Positions 1 to 9,934 of a DNA stretch of 64,000 nucleotides are shown here, in pieces. Each line of letters starts with the position of its first letter. The first letter of the stretch is position 1. The position numbers and the translations under genes are program-made. The notes under the pieces were generated by a model, which searched no databases, was not told the origin of the DNA, and was given only the letters and a program-made list of their open reading frames with translations. The DNA comes from Straminergon stramineum (Eukaryota > Streptophyta > Bryopsida > Hypnales > Calliergonaceae): assembly GCA_963920665.1 (NCBI GenBank), contig OY987271.1, forward strand, positions 4,094,501 to 4,158,500, in the 5' to 3' direction.

Positions 1-394
1 CTTGATCAATTTGTATCCAAGCCAAAGTGAAGGGGTAATTGGGCATATTGGGCTTGGGAAGGGAGGAGGCTGGGTCAGGGTTAGTGAAGCCAAACTCATC
101 ATGAGAACTCACTAACACTACATCACATTTCCTTTATTTCAAAGATTTTACTCTTTCCCTAAATTCTAAAGATGCTCCTTGCTCAATGGAGTAGAATTTG
201 AAGTATTCTACAATGAATGATGATAACATAAAAATGTTGAGACTTAATCTCCAATGACTTGAAGATCATTATGCTTGCACAATAATATGAAGAGTAGAGA
301 AGATCTTTATACAAGTGGGGTAGTAAGAGGTCAAACAAACCATGTGGGATATGTAAATTAGAATTACTAAGAAATCAATTCATGTCAAAGTTAA
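1..394. other. AT-rich intergenic sequence
   Basis: No open reading frame of note and no repeat shared with the rest of the window was seen. It runs into the fold-back element that starts near 402. Confidence 0.5.
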
Positions 395-401
395 GTAAAA
401 A

Positions 402-784
402 GTAGGAATTATGTTCAAAGTAGAATTTCAGACCTCATTTTGGCATAGTAAAATAATTTATTTAAAAAAACTTTGAACTAAAAAAAGTTGGTAAATCAAG
501 CTAAGTTTCATCCCCAAAAAACCGTTTGGGATTTAGAGTCTCAAATCAAAAGTTATAGACAAATTTTAGAGAGGGGTTGGAAAGGACATTTTCATTAACA
601 TTTTGAAACATCCTCTCTGAATTTTGTCCATAACTTTTTTTGGAGGCTCAAAATCACAAATGGTTTTTTGGAAATGAAACTTAGTTTTCTTTACCAACTT
701 GTTTTAGTTCAAAGTTTTTTGAAATAAGTTATTCTACTATAGCAAAATAAGGTCTAAAATTCTACTTTGAACATAATTCCTATA
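402..784. repeat. Fold-back element with 173-bp inverted arms
   Basis: The arms at 402-574 and 612-784 are reverse complements with scattered mismatches, leaving a 37-bp loop. The outer ends read TAGGAATTATGTTCAAAG on both sides. Nearly the whole element is arm, as in fold-back MITEs, and a transcript would form one long hairpin. The arms contain an AAAGTTAT(A/G)GACAAA motif that resembles the CATAACTTTTGAC motif of the TTAA elements elsewhere in the window. No clear target duplication was found, so the superfamily is unknown. Confidence 0.8.
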
Positions 785-1035
785 TTTTGACAATGAGCGA
801 TCAAACTCTCATCTTCAAATTGTCCCATACCCTTTGAGAATTCATAATGGACAATGAGTTTGATTATAAAAGCAACCTCTACACTCTCTATCTGACAATA
901 TTTCGAATAACTAATTGATTCTTCTAACAATCAATTTCTTTGGATAGTTATTTGTCAAATGACATTCCTTATTGATTCAATTGGTCTTGTGGATGTTTTT
1001 GTTTCTAGTTCAATTTGTAATTAGGAGTAACCTCT

Positions 1036-2017
1036 CACTAGAAGAAAACCGTATCCGCCACAACCAATTGAAATGCAACTATGTGTCCTATGCAACTGCC
1101 CTACAACTACAACCCTCTATATTTGCACCAAATTTGATATATACATTACTGTAGTTGCAAAATAGTTGTAGATTGAAGTTTTAAGTTGCATGTAGTTGCA
1201 AAGTAGTCGTAGATTGAAGTTTTGGGTTACAAGAATGTAACAACAAATTTCCTATGATTTATTCTACATCCAACATTCTTCACAATTGTCGATGTGGATA
1301 ACTTTACGTTCTATAAAGTTTAGTATGTCAAACTACAGTTGCATATAATCTGAATTTGACTTGACTGCAACTACACTACAACTAAAATGCAACTAAAATG
1401 CAACTAAAGAACAACTAAAAAGAAACTACAGTTGAACTAAAAAAACACTAGACTTTAACTAGAGAACTACTAGCATGCAACTAGAAAGCAACTTGAATGC
1501 AACTAAAATAAGACTAAAAAACAAGTAGAATCAAGTTTTGTATTAATTGTCCCATATCAATTGTCAAGAGTACCATTAGATTGAACACATAAGAATTGTA
1601 AGTTATATCATGTTCATGTAATGAAGTTTGATAATAGACTTAGTAGATTTCTACAAATGTTTAAAGTATAAGAAATTTAAAAACTTATGAAATTTAAAGT
1701 TTCATAAACTGGTGAAATCTATTCAATAGAAATATTTGAATTTGGTCATCTAAGCAAAGCTAGATGTGAAGTTGCAAATGAGTCGCAAATTAGTTGCAAA
1801 CAAGTCGCAAACTAGTTGCACAAAAATACTTTCCACGTCAGAAGAGTTCATCGATGAAGTTCCACGCAGGCTGTCCTAAAAAATCCAATCTTGTCAACTT
1901 GTGCAACTTATCCACTCCAACTGTGAGCTCCAAATTGTCACTTAGTTGCAAATGTCCGATGCAACTACAAAACTAGTTGTTAATTGTAGTCGTAGAACTC
2001 TTGATTTTCTTCTAGTG
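1036..2017. mobile_element. Non-autonomous CACTA (En/Spm-type) transposon
   Basis: The element opens with CACTAGAAGAAAA and closes with its exact reverse complement TTTTCTTCTAGTG, very close to the CACTACAAGAAAA termini known from plant CACTA elements. It is flanked by the 3-bp direct repeat TCT (1033-1035 and 2018-2020), the target size typical of CACTA. Both subterminal parts are crowded with GCAACTA-type motifs and their complement TAGTTGC, as expected for transposase-binding subterminal repeats; the block at about 1370-1510 is almost a pure array of them. At 982 bp with no transposase frame, it must depend on a transposase encoded elsewhere. Confidence 0.88.
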
Positions 2018-2094
2018 TCTCTATTAGGTTGAAGGAAGTTGTAGAGAATCTACCTCCCTTCCACTACCTCCTTCTACATTGGGTGAAATTTATT

Positions 2095-2190
2095 AATTCA
2101 AAGAATGTTAGAGAAGTACCCCGGTTTGAACCTGGGCGAGAGGCTGTCCTAGACTCTGCCCAAGTTCTTCTAGGCATTCCCAAGCAAATT
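2095..2190 (-). other. Possible SINE or tRNA-like remnant
   Basis: On the minus strand the segment contains AGGTTCAAACCGGGG, which resembles a tRNA T-arm or Pol III box B, preceded by a TGGGCAGAGTCTAGG stretch with partial box A character. It does not fold into a full tRNA. It may be a short SINE or a tRNA-derived fragment. No second copy was seen in the window. Confidence 0.25.
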
Positions 2191-2194
2191 TCCC

Positions 2195-2425
2195 TCTAGT
2201 GTTAATTATCCTGCCCATGTTGCCCCCCATCCATGAAAAATGACATTTTGCCCCATAACTATTCATAGGCACATCTAATTGTAATTTTTTTGTGGAGTGG
2301 CAAGGTACTCCTCATCCCTACATCCAAAAAAAATTTCAAAAAATATAGTGAATTTTTTTGTTTGTAGTGAGCTGGCCAAAATTGCTATGTTGCTAAAAAA
2401 CACAGCTTGGTCGTTTAGGGGTTAA
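2195..2425 (+). mobile_element. Truncated TTAA family A element (right end only)
   Basis: The last about 230 bp of a family A element: the CATAACT region, the ACTCCTCATCCCTACATCC region, then AAAATTGCTATGTTGC, and the terminus GTTTAGGGGTTAA at 2413-2425. The left part is missing. It is more diverged than the full-length copies. Confidence 0.7.
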
Positions 2426-2773
2426 TCATCAAATTGACAACATGTGTATGACAATTGCACATTGGAGTTAACCCCTAAGCACTCCAATGTCCACTTTCTA
2501 TATGATGAACAGATTGAAACTCAAGTTTCATCTTCGTTATTGCTTGGATGAAAGTCATCATAATTTGTGAAGATACTTTATCAAGTTATTGTCCTATCTA
2601 ATGGTTGGATTTGGTTAATTAGAGTACATATTTTTTTTTCTAAAATTACAAATGTGCAAGTACGTCAAGTGGTTGACCAAGCCAAAAATGCTTTGATTCT
2701 AGTTCAAAACTAGATTTGCAAAAATGAGATCATAGTTTTAACCCATTGAGGGCCTTGGTTCATCCTAGAGTGA
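2426..2773. other. Intergenic with a solo TTAACCCC end
   Basis: A solo left terminus TTAACCCCTAAGC begins at 2468 with no matching right end downstream. It lies inside a small hairpin with ACATTGGAG and CTCCAATGT arms (2460-2490). Nothing else was recognised. Confidence 0.4.
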
Positions 2774-3015
2774 GGGTTGCTATTATGTGAGCATGGGAGT
2801 GTGAGCATATGAGCCTATAATATTACACACCTATGTTATAGATGTATATATCATAGAAATCATCTATGATTATAGGGTATATATGTTACAAATATTCATA
2901 TTATAGGTGCTTATGATACATACACCTTCTATAGTGTGTGGTATCTATATTATAGGTACCTATAATGTAGGCTCAATGCTCACATGCTCGCATTCTTGGG
3001 CTCACATACTAGCAC
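2774..3015. mobile_element. Family J inverted-repeat element (MITE), GTTGCTA/TAGCACC ends
   Basis: The left end reads GGGTTGCTATTATGTGAGCA and the right end is its approximate reverse complement, with TATGTGAGC, GCATGTGAGCA and TGAGCCTA in order on both arms, giving imperfect arms of about 50 bp. The centre is AT-rich with repeated TATAGG and CCTATA motifs. The same GCTATTTTGTGAGCATGTGAGC terminus recurs on the large fold-back at 53037-54707. The flanks carry CCTAGAG and TTCTAGAGG, so the true ends may lie slightly further out. No coding capacity. Confidence 0.7.
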
Positions 3016-3701
3016 CATTGATTCTAGAGGCAAGCAAGACATTTTCTGGTCCTAAGTTGAGTATGATAAAAAATACCAAACCAAGATGAATTAAAAAGAT
3101 CTCACAATACCTATTGAAAGAAGCATGAATGCTTGGAGCTCAACATCACATTTTGTGACAATTGACAGTTTCCAATTTAGATTTGAGCATTGATTTGTAT
3201 ATTTTCTGACTATATTTCATTTGTTTTTTGTATGCTAATACAAAATATCCCGATCTTTGTCCCAATATATTCATTTCCAAATTCTCCACACCCGTCCCCT
3301 TTCATCCAACCTCAAATTATTTCTAAAACTTAAGCCACCAAAGAAAAAGTGTCAATATTGACTAGAAAATGGCCAACCAGACCTTAATGGGTGAAAGAAC
3401 ACAAAAATTTCAAAAAATCACCATGTCAATAGAACCTCATTTCAAATTCATTCCAACAAATTGTACTCAAAAAACGATAATATTTTGCTTGTAATCAAAT
3501 TTAGAAGGAATTTTGAAATTTTCCTTTGAAAATTAAAAAAACAACAATATTGGTGATAGCATGGGTAAATCTAACCATATAGATGAAATCTACAATTCAA
3601 AATCTACAACTTTTGTTTGTATATCAATTCCAAAATATGCTTCCAAATAGTACTTTATGATGATTCTTACAAATTTGAAGAGCACTTTGGATGTTTTGGG
3701 A
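3016..3701. other. AT-rich intergenic sequence
   Basis: No gene, no RNA gene and no repeat shared with the window was recognised in this stretch. Confidence 0.45.
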
Positions 3702-3972
3702 TTAACCCTTGTGCGTTAGAGTGGATGTTTTTTGGATGTTGAGAAAACAGGATTGGTGGGATACCAAGTTCATCAAACATTATAATCTCGAAATCCGCAT
3801 GGTGGATTCTCTTAGTATAAATTGCAAATTTGCACTCATTAGTAAGTTGGCTTCAAATCTCAACTATGAAAACTTCAGTAACCAAGTAGTTCTCAAATTA
3901 CTCTAGATTTTCTAGATCCAACAAAAAAAACTCTTCATTTATGATGTTCTCTCTATGACCCTCAAGGGTTAA
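3702..3972. mobile_element. Short TTAA element, family D
   Basis: The ends are TTAACCCTTGTG and CTCAAGGGTTAA, an inverted terminal repeat of about 10 bp, and the only flanking direct repeat is TTAA. The interior of about 245 bp is not shared with families A, B, C or E. The single copy makes the boundaries less secure than for the multi-copy families. Confidence 0.55.
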
Positions 3973-4057
3973 TGGTAAAATTTCAATTTCTCTTGTAGTT
4001 GCCAAATAAGGAGTCTACAATTTGTACATTTGACTTCAATTTGTGATCACCATAATA

Positions 4058-4500
4058 TCAATGTAGGAGAGTTTTGCCATCGTGGCATGTGCCGATTGGT
4101 TATGGATAGGTAGATTAAGATTGATAATGCTCGCTACTTGCCTTGTGCAAATTTTCAACACGGTAGGTATGAAGTAGAAATGTCATTAGTCTAGTAGTGA
4201 GAGAAATCTCAGAGAAATCTCTACTACTGCCAACCGCTATTAGCTTAGTGGGTGTGTATCCACCTAACATATTCTAAATGCAAGAGACTTTCACCATTGT
4301 GGCATGTTTTGATTGGTTAAGCATTCAAAGAAGTCAAATGGCTCAACTCTCTTGCATTGACATTATGTTAGTAACTACAAAGCAGGCCAAGTCATCAAAA
4401 TAATCACCGGTCAGTACCAACTTTGCCGCCCAATAGCTCGGTAGGTCCTCACCTGCTATTATTTTTAATAACTTGGCCTGCTTTGCAGTTACCTAGTCCA
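4058..4500. repeat. Family H composite of two adjacent hairpin elements, copy 1
   Basis: The first part (4058-4360) has termini TCAATGTAGGAGAGTTTTG and CTCTCTTGCATTGA in inverted orientation; the flanks CATAATA and CATTATG extend the inverted repeat. The second part (about 4370-4492) is a separate hairpin with arms CTACAAAGCAGGCCAAGT and ACTTGGCCTGCTTTGCAG. Both parts recur in the same order at 14742-15192, so the pair moves or was duplicated as one unit. An internal second GCAAGAGACTTT...GTGGCATGTTTTGATTGGTTA block (4281-4320) repeats the left terminal region. Confidence 0.75.
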
Positions 4501-4931
4501 CAGTCACCTCAGTTCTGACACTACACTACAGGAGCGTCTCTCAAGATTACTCTGTCGTACAGTTAAGCTTACGTGAACATTGAAGCTAAACTGTGAAAGT
4601 ATGGCAGCTGACTGTTCAAAGTAGATGGTTCTGCTGTGGCGTGTAACGATTTTCTTTGCTTCACACAACCTCGTATTAACTTAGGTCTTTTCATTTCCAG
4701 TTTCCAATGTGCAGAAGAATTGAAGTTTGAAAAGCTCATGCGCGCGTGGGGTTCTTGGGGTGTGCGTTTGATCTGGCCTTCTCTGCACTTGCAGGAAGAG
4801 CTGATCGAGGGAGACCATCAGGGAAAAAAAGTAGCAATTGAAAGATCGATTTGGGTCAGCCCTAATCTTTGTTGATAGCAAACAATCACTACAGTACTGA
4901 TTCGCTACTTCCCGATCGGGTCGTCGGCGTC
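4501..4931 (+). promoter_or_regulatory. Presumed upstream and 5'-leader region of the candidate COX5C alternative first exon
   Basis: Low-copy sequence that becomes GC-richer toward the ATG at 4932. No TATA box, telo-box or site II element was convincingly recognised. Its role as promoter and leader is inferred only from its position. Confidence 0.3.
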
Positions 4932-5088
4932 ATGGCTTCACGGGGTGTCACTGCTGCTGCTGCTGCTGCCGCCGTAAATTGGGGCAAGAAAGCTGGTGCT
5001 GGAGCGGGGAGCGGCCGCCATGGCTACCAAACTCAGGCCACGTCCATACCGCGACATATACTCAGTGCAATTGGCATCGGCATTGTTG
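4932..5088 (+). CDS. Candidate alternative first exon or duplicated first exon of COX5C
   Basis: The exon encodes 52 residues starting MASRGVTAAAAAAAVNW, with an alanine-rich, basic, mitochondrial-type N-terminus and the end IPRHILSAIGIGIV followed by one base of a glycine codon and GTAAAT. It stops at the same point and in the same phase (1) as COX5C exon 1 (end LLREIFYGISLGIF, then G, then GTGAGC). Splicing to the COX5C exon 2 acceptor at 7884 would give an 86-residue subunit with a longer, different N-terminus. No separate second exon was found before 6780. Alternatives are a decayed duplicate of exon 1 or the start of an unrelated gene. The in-frame extension without splicing ends two codons later. 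Confidence 0.5.
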
Positions 5089-6779
5089 GTAAATAAACAA
5101 GTTTTTTTCTTCATGCCTTCAGTTTCTTTCTTAGTTTCTTGATTTTGTAATGTATACAATTTCGTTTCTTCCTCTTTTGAAACCTGTCCTTCTTCTTGGA
5201 CGTAATCTGTCAACTTAAGACTTTGGTGATATGAAAACTCTTGAGGATCTTTCTCATCGGTATTTCAGAAAATACCAAATGAATGCAACTGTGTCGTTTG
5301 ACATTCAAGGACAGTCACCGACAATCAGAGCTGAACCACGCAAACGATTGAGTGAACATTGTGCATGCGTGGGTTCAAAAAAATTATCGTTAGAATAGAA
5401 TTAAAGTTCACGTGTTGTAACTCTTCAGAACTACTGAAAAAACATGAGATGGGTGGACTTTCTTTTGTACAATTTTTATTTTTGATCAGTGCTTGCAATG
5501 TGCTGCATTGATACTGGTGATAGAAACTTTGACCCTATTTGAAGTAGTCTATATTTTCACAATATGATCACTCAAATTGATCATTTTATACCATTCCCTT
5601 TTGCAGTTAGAGTGATGGAGATAATCAAATTGAGACCGTTTTGAGTTCTGCTTTTTAGCTCATTTCTTGTACTTATATAGAACTTCTTGCAAAAATAGAC
5701 TTGCATTTGCTTGATGTTAGCCCTAGAGTAGGGACATCTCATTGTGATTGAGCTCTTGCAATCTATTGTTACAATGTTCCTTTCTTGTTTTTAAGAACAG
5801 GACATTAAATTGTTTTACAAGAGAGTGATGTGTTGGAATCTTGGTTAGAGACATTTGTTGTTAGTAACATTGCTCACATGTTGTGATAGTCCAATACTCT
5901 AAATACGGTTATCATAGTTGATGCTAATTGAGTAGAGTAGACTAGTCTACTCTACTCAATTAGCATCAACTATGATAATCGTATTTAGTGTTGGTACTAT
6001 TAATTATACACACTCAAATTATATGTCTACAATGATACTAATTGTGGTCATTTAATGTTACCAACTCTAATTGTTAATTAGACACTTGTAGCCACTATGG
6101 TTAAGCTCAAATGAACAATTTGTAAGACCAAGAAGAAATATTGGTAGGAATTTTTTTTGGTATGCACACATTGGATGCTCTCAAGTGGCAAGCCTAAAAC
6201 TATGAATTTTCATTATAAAAAATTCATCACTTGTGTTCTTCAATCAATTATCATATAAAACTATGAATGTTAAATGAAACAATTCACCAAAAATGGAATT
6301 TTTCTTTTTTGAAACTGAAATTTGGTATACTTAATTGGAATTGTGCTAGAATTGAATGTTAATTATGCAAGACAAAAAATTCCAATTGTAGTCAATATTA
6401 TGCAAAAAAATAAATTAAATGGCACAATAATCAATTTGTAAGATTATTGGACCCAATTGTACTACCATTCTACAAACTAAATAACCAGACATGGCATCTT
6501 TGAACTTAGCACAATTCATACCCTAGAGTAATCTTTACTACACATAAGATATCCAATTTTATTAATATAAACACCTTTCTGCTTCCTAAAAATTTTCCTA
6601 TATTCTCTTTTAGCAATTTCATTCTTCTACTTAACAACTTAATATAAAATCTAATCATTGGTGAAGAATGCTACATACCAAAGCACCCCTACAAAAGAAT
6701 GCTACAAATCACAAACCTCTCCCACCATGAAATTAAAGACTAGAAATAGGAAACTTCGAGGAAGGAGCAATAAGTGTCC
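5089..6779 (+). other. Intron or intergenic sequence between the two COX5C first exons
   Basis: It begins with a GTAAAT donor. The sequence is AT-rich and contains the 90-bp palindrome at 5899-5988. No COX5C-like second exon (WKVYHLNERRK-type) occurs here, which is why the upstream exon is suspected to splice to the exon at 7885. Confidence 0.5.
5899..5988. repeat. Near-perfect 90-bp palindrome
   Basis: Two 45-base arms meet at GACTAGTC (centre 5943/5944) with one mismatch (ATACGG against ATACGA) and no spacer. The complementarity continues weakly outside, with CCAATACT on the left against TGTTGG on the right. Such perfect symmetry suggests a recent inverted duplication or a fold-back element. 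If it lies in an intron of the COX5C pre-mRNA, it would form a strong hairpin that could be diced. Confidence 0.85.
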
Positions 6780-6794
6780 TTAGGGTTTGGGCCC
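6780..6794 (+). promoter_or_regulatory. Telo-box plus site II-like motif upstream of COX5C
   Basis: TTAGGGTTT (complement of the telo-box AAACCCTAA) runs directly into TGGGCCCC, which contains the TGGGCC/GGGCCCA site II core. The pair lies about 130 bp before the COX5C ATG at 6922. Telo-box and site II pairs are a known promoter signature of plant nuclear genes for ribosomal and mitochondrial respiratory proteins, bound by TCP-type factors at site II. The match is exact; function here is inferred from position. Confidence 0.65.
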
Positions 6795-6921
6795 CTCGTG
6801 TCGCACGTCCTTCACTTGCGATTTCCAGTTTTCGAGATTTCGAGGTTGATTGAAGTCGTGGAAGAGACTTGCTTTGCTAGAGGAACGAATTTTGTTACAG
6901 ATTCTTTGTGTGGTAGTAACC

Positions 6922-7988
6922 ATGACTGCGGCAGCCAAATTGCCTGCGCACGTCGCGGCGCAGGCATCGAGGTCTAGTCCCAATCTGTTGCGAGAAATTT
7001 TCTATGGCATCAGCCTCGGGATCTTCGGTGAGCGGCCTCTGTAATCTAGATCGCGACATTTCGAGTGTTTGAATTTTCTCTTCCTGTTGCAATGGTTGAA
7101 TTGCTTGCTTTCAGGGTTTCGGAGATCGGTTGTCTAGTTTCTGGTTTGGGAGATCGGTCCAGATTCGAGGTTTTTGTGGGCTCTGGTTCTGCTTACTAGT
7201 TTTGGGTTTTTCTTTGGGTTTTTCGTCTTACATCCTGTGTACTTGAGCTTTTACCTCTAGATTTAATTGAAAATTTTGGAAGATGCTGGAAGAATGTTGG
7301 CCAATTTTCGTTAGGTAGAAGGCCAAATGGAATTTTGAGAATTAGTAGTGACAAGTTTCGATTAGCCGTCTTTTGCTTCTCTTTGGTTTTCGAAGATTTC
7401 ATCGTTTCTCAGGTTTCATTTGATTGGAAAATGTTCGTTATGTCGAAGGGCAAACGGTATTTCGAGACTTAGTAGTGAGAAGTTTCGCTTTGCCATCTTT
7501 TGTTGCTTTTAGGGTTTGTAAGATCGCATTGTTTGTGAGGTTTAGGGTTTGTCGGAAAAGTTTTATTAGGCGGAAGGATAAACGGAATTTCGAGAATTTG
7601 TTGGCAGATGTTACGTTTTGCCGTCTTTTATTTCTTCTCAGGGTTTCGGAGATTGCATTGTCTGTCAGGTATACTTTTGTCGGAACATTTTCGTTAGGTC
7701 GAAGGGCAAACGAAATTTCGAGGATTAGTAGTTAGTAGTTTCGTTGCCGTCTTTTGTCGCTTCTTTAGGGTTTCTGAGATTGCATTGTCTGTCAGGTTTA
7801 ATTTTGTCTTTTTAATGTTTCAAACTAGTGGACAATTTGTTCGACTGCACAAGGTTTTAATGGGCTGTGAGTGTGGTATGGCAGGTGGTTCGTTCTGGAA
7901 GGTGTATCATTTGAATGAGCGCCGCAAGACGGAGGAATTCTATGCTCGATTGGAAGCAGGAGAGATTACTGTGGCTGCGGAGGAGTAA
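6922..7988 (+). CDS. COX5C: Cytochrome c oxidase subunit 5C (complex IV, two exons)
   Basis: Exon 1 is 6922-7027, the GT..AG intron is 7028-7884, and exon 2 is 7885-7988. The junction is phase 1 inside a glycine codon (LGIF-G-GSFWK). The product is 69 residues against 63-64 for typical flowering-plant COX5C. The recognisable parts are the hydrophobic inner-membrane segment LLREIFYGISLGIFGGSFWK (about residues 22-41), the conserved WKVYHLNERRKTEEFY stretch and the acidic tail GEITVAAEE, all in family order. COX5C is a small nuclear-encoded accessory subunit of mitochondrial cytochrome c oxidase, spanning the inner membrane once. The intron begins GTGAGC and is filled mostly by a 128-bp tandem repeat. 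A telo-box/site II pair lies upstream. An alternative first exon may exist at 4932. Confidence 0.92.
7311..7815 (+). repeat. Minisatellite of about four 127-128-bp units inside the COX5C intron
   Basis: Units start at 7311, 7438, 7566 and 7694, each beginning TTAGGTCGAAGGGCAAACG-like, passing through TTTCGAGAATTAGTAGT and GCCGTCTTTTGT, and ending AGGGTTTCGGAGAT and GCATTGTCTGTCAGGT. A partial precursor (GGGTTTCGGAGATCGGTTG) lies at about 7115. The last unit ends about 70 bp before the splice acceptor. The frame runs open through some units (for example 7424-7735), but this is a by-product of the repeat. Early introns of plant housekeeping genes often enhance expression, so the repeat could carry multiplied enhancer motifs; this is inference. 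Confidence 0.85.
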
Positions 7989-9934
7989 ACTAATTTCTCA
8001 ATTGTGAGTGTGTTAATATATTCTCATCTTTTGGGGTTTTGATGAAGTCTCCTGCAGATGTTAACGGTTGGGACACCTGTAATTGCTGCTGAGAATAGTT
8101 TCTGTTACTAAACTGGTCGAGTTTTTACTGATGTTCTTGTTAACAAATGAAAGAAGGTTCCAACTCACCTAAGAATGCGTTATTTGCATATTAATTGCAG
8201 AAGTTATGAAAGCTCAAAGTTTTATTGGTAGAGAATTTAATACTGACTGGTGAAAAGATTGAGGTAGTCTACATGCTTCTGTACCTATTGTCTAAGATCT
8301 TAGGGTGGCGGTTATGGTTGTCCCTACGGTCTTTCTAATGTATTTCCTGCGGTTATGGGCTGCATTCAATGAGGGCTTACAATGCGGACTAGTTACTCAT
8401 TGTAAATTCGCATAAATTGTATCATGTGATTAAAAAGCATTATATGAAAGCATCTTCTATTGCAAAACATTTATGGGCGTTCACACCAGGTCTTTTGAAA
8501 AATTGCATACTTTGACATAAGTCCATGAAAGATTTAACAAAATTGTAACTACATAAGACTCACTTGCTTTTGGTGTAAGTGATTGAGATTTGTAGATACA
8601 GATGTGTGAGATATTGAAGTGGTTTGATAACAATTGTGAGGCCTTAAACTCATTAGCACATCTAGCTAGCACTCAGTGTGAATGTCCCATTACTAACATT
8701 ACTAATATAGTTTGTGTTGTTACGAAGAGTGTGAGCCCAATTTATGCTAAATTCCATTGCTGTCTATTTCTCTTATTTTCTTTTGAAATACTTTGTAACT
8801 CAAACCTCTTGCCCTGATGTCCAAGTCTTCGGAGACCACCACTGTGCGCATCCTTGGGGCTTTTCCAATGGCTTCAAGAACACTGCCATCCGACTCTTGT
8901 TGTAGAGATCTTTGCCGCGATGACAACTAAACAAGCGTCTGTCCTGACATATGGGTACTCCAAATGTGCATCAGTTCTTACGTTAAGTTTGTGTGCTTTT
9001 CTACAGGGCTGTTAGGGCTCGACAGGCACTTATAATTTGAAGCTGCTGTCTGGTGAGAAGATATCCCTTGTGTGACGATGGCTGGAGTAATGATAAAATG
9101 TTGGGAAGACAGATCTGCCTGCCTCATGTGTGTGAGACCTGTAGTTGGAGTTGATCATGGTTCACAGAAATGTTAACTTTCTCTTTTTAGTTGACAGAGA
9201 TACGTGCACACTATGAAGAGAAGTTTCTCAGTTTTATAGGTGACTTATGCACTTGTGTTCTAATAAATTGAGGAAAGTTTGACTAATAAAAAATTGAAAT
9301 GAGATCCTGCATTTTAACGCCAAAGTGCCCAAGCTCAATATAGAATTCCCGCATTGGAAACTAAGAGTCAGTTAATCTAGTTTCCAATTAATCATTGTTA
9401 TCTATCATTCATGTTTGATTGTAGGACATGATTTTTCCTTTGTGTTGACACTTGCTGGATCAATTGGTTTTGTATCTTTCATATCAAAGAAATGTGGTGT
9501 CCATGTTTAGATGCAAGGAATGGTGCTAGGGTTCATATTTGTCCCACAGATACATTAGATTTACTGTAGAATAATAACCCAAAAGCAACTGCAGTCCAAT
9601 TGCGATCCCTACTACAATTCTGAATATGATTTCACATTTGTTATCTTACATCTCAAGTTTCCCCCAATTAACTTGTAACTGCACTAAATATAAATGTAGT
9701 GCAAAGCTAGTTCGTAGGACTTTCATATGATCGTTACATGAATTTCATACAAGCCTCATGATAATTGGAATTTTAGTAACTTTCAGTAAAAACTTGCAAC
9801 TTCAAAAAATTGGAATTTTAGGAAAAAATTAGACCATTGGTTTTAAAAAAAAAATTGGAACTCAAAACTCCCATTACAGTAATATGAAGTTCATATGAAA
9901 TATGCATTTAGTGCAATATTGAATTTCATTCACT
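7989..9934. other. COX5C 3' flank and intergenic sequence
   Basis: The first few hundred bases after the TAA at 7988 should contain the 3' UTR. Around 8810-9180 the composition is more balanced and gene-like, but all frames are interrupted and no protein family was recognised. No repeats shared with the rest of the window were seen up to the TTAA element at 9935. Confidence 0.4.

Noticed and set aside
1370..1510. CRISPR-like regular array of GCAACTA motifs
   Set aside because: Spacing is irregular, the motifs are short, and they are subterminal repeats of the CACTA element in a plant nuclear sequence.
7424..7735. 103-residue frame
   Set aside because: Runs through the 128-bp minisatellite inside the COX5C intron; a by-product of the repeat length.
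8818..9180. Gene-like composition after COX5C
   Set aside because: All frames contain stops and no splice-joined protein could be recognised; left as unannotated flank.
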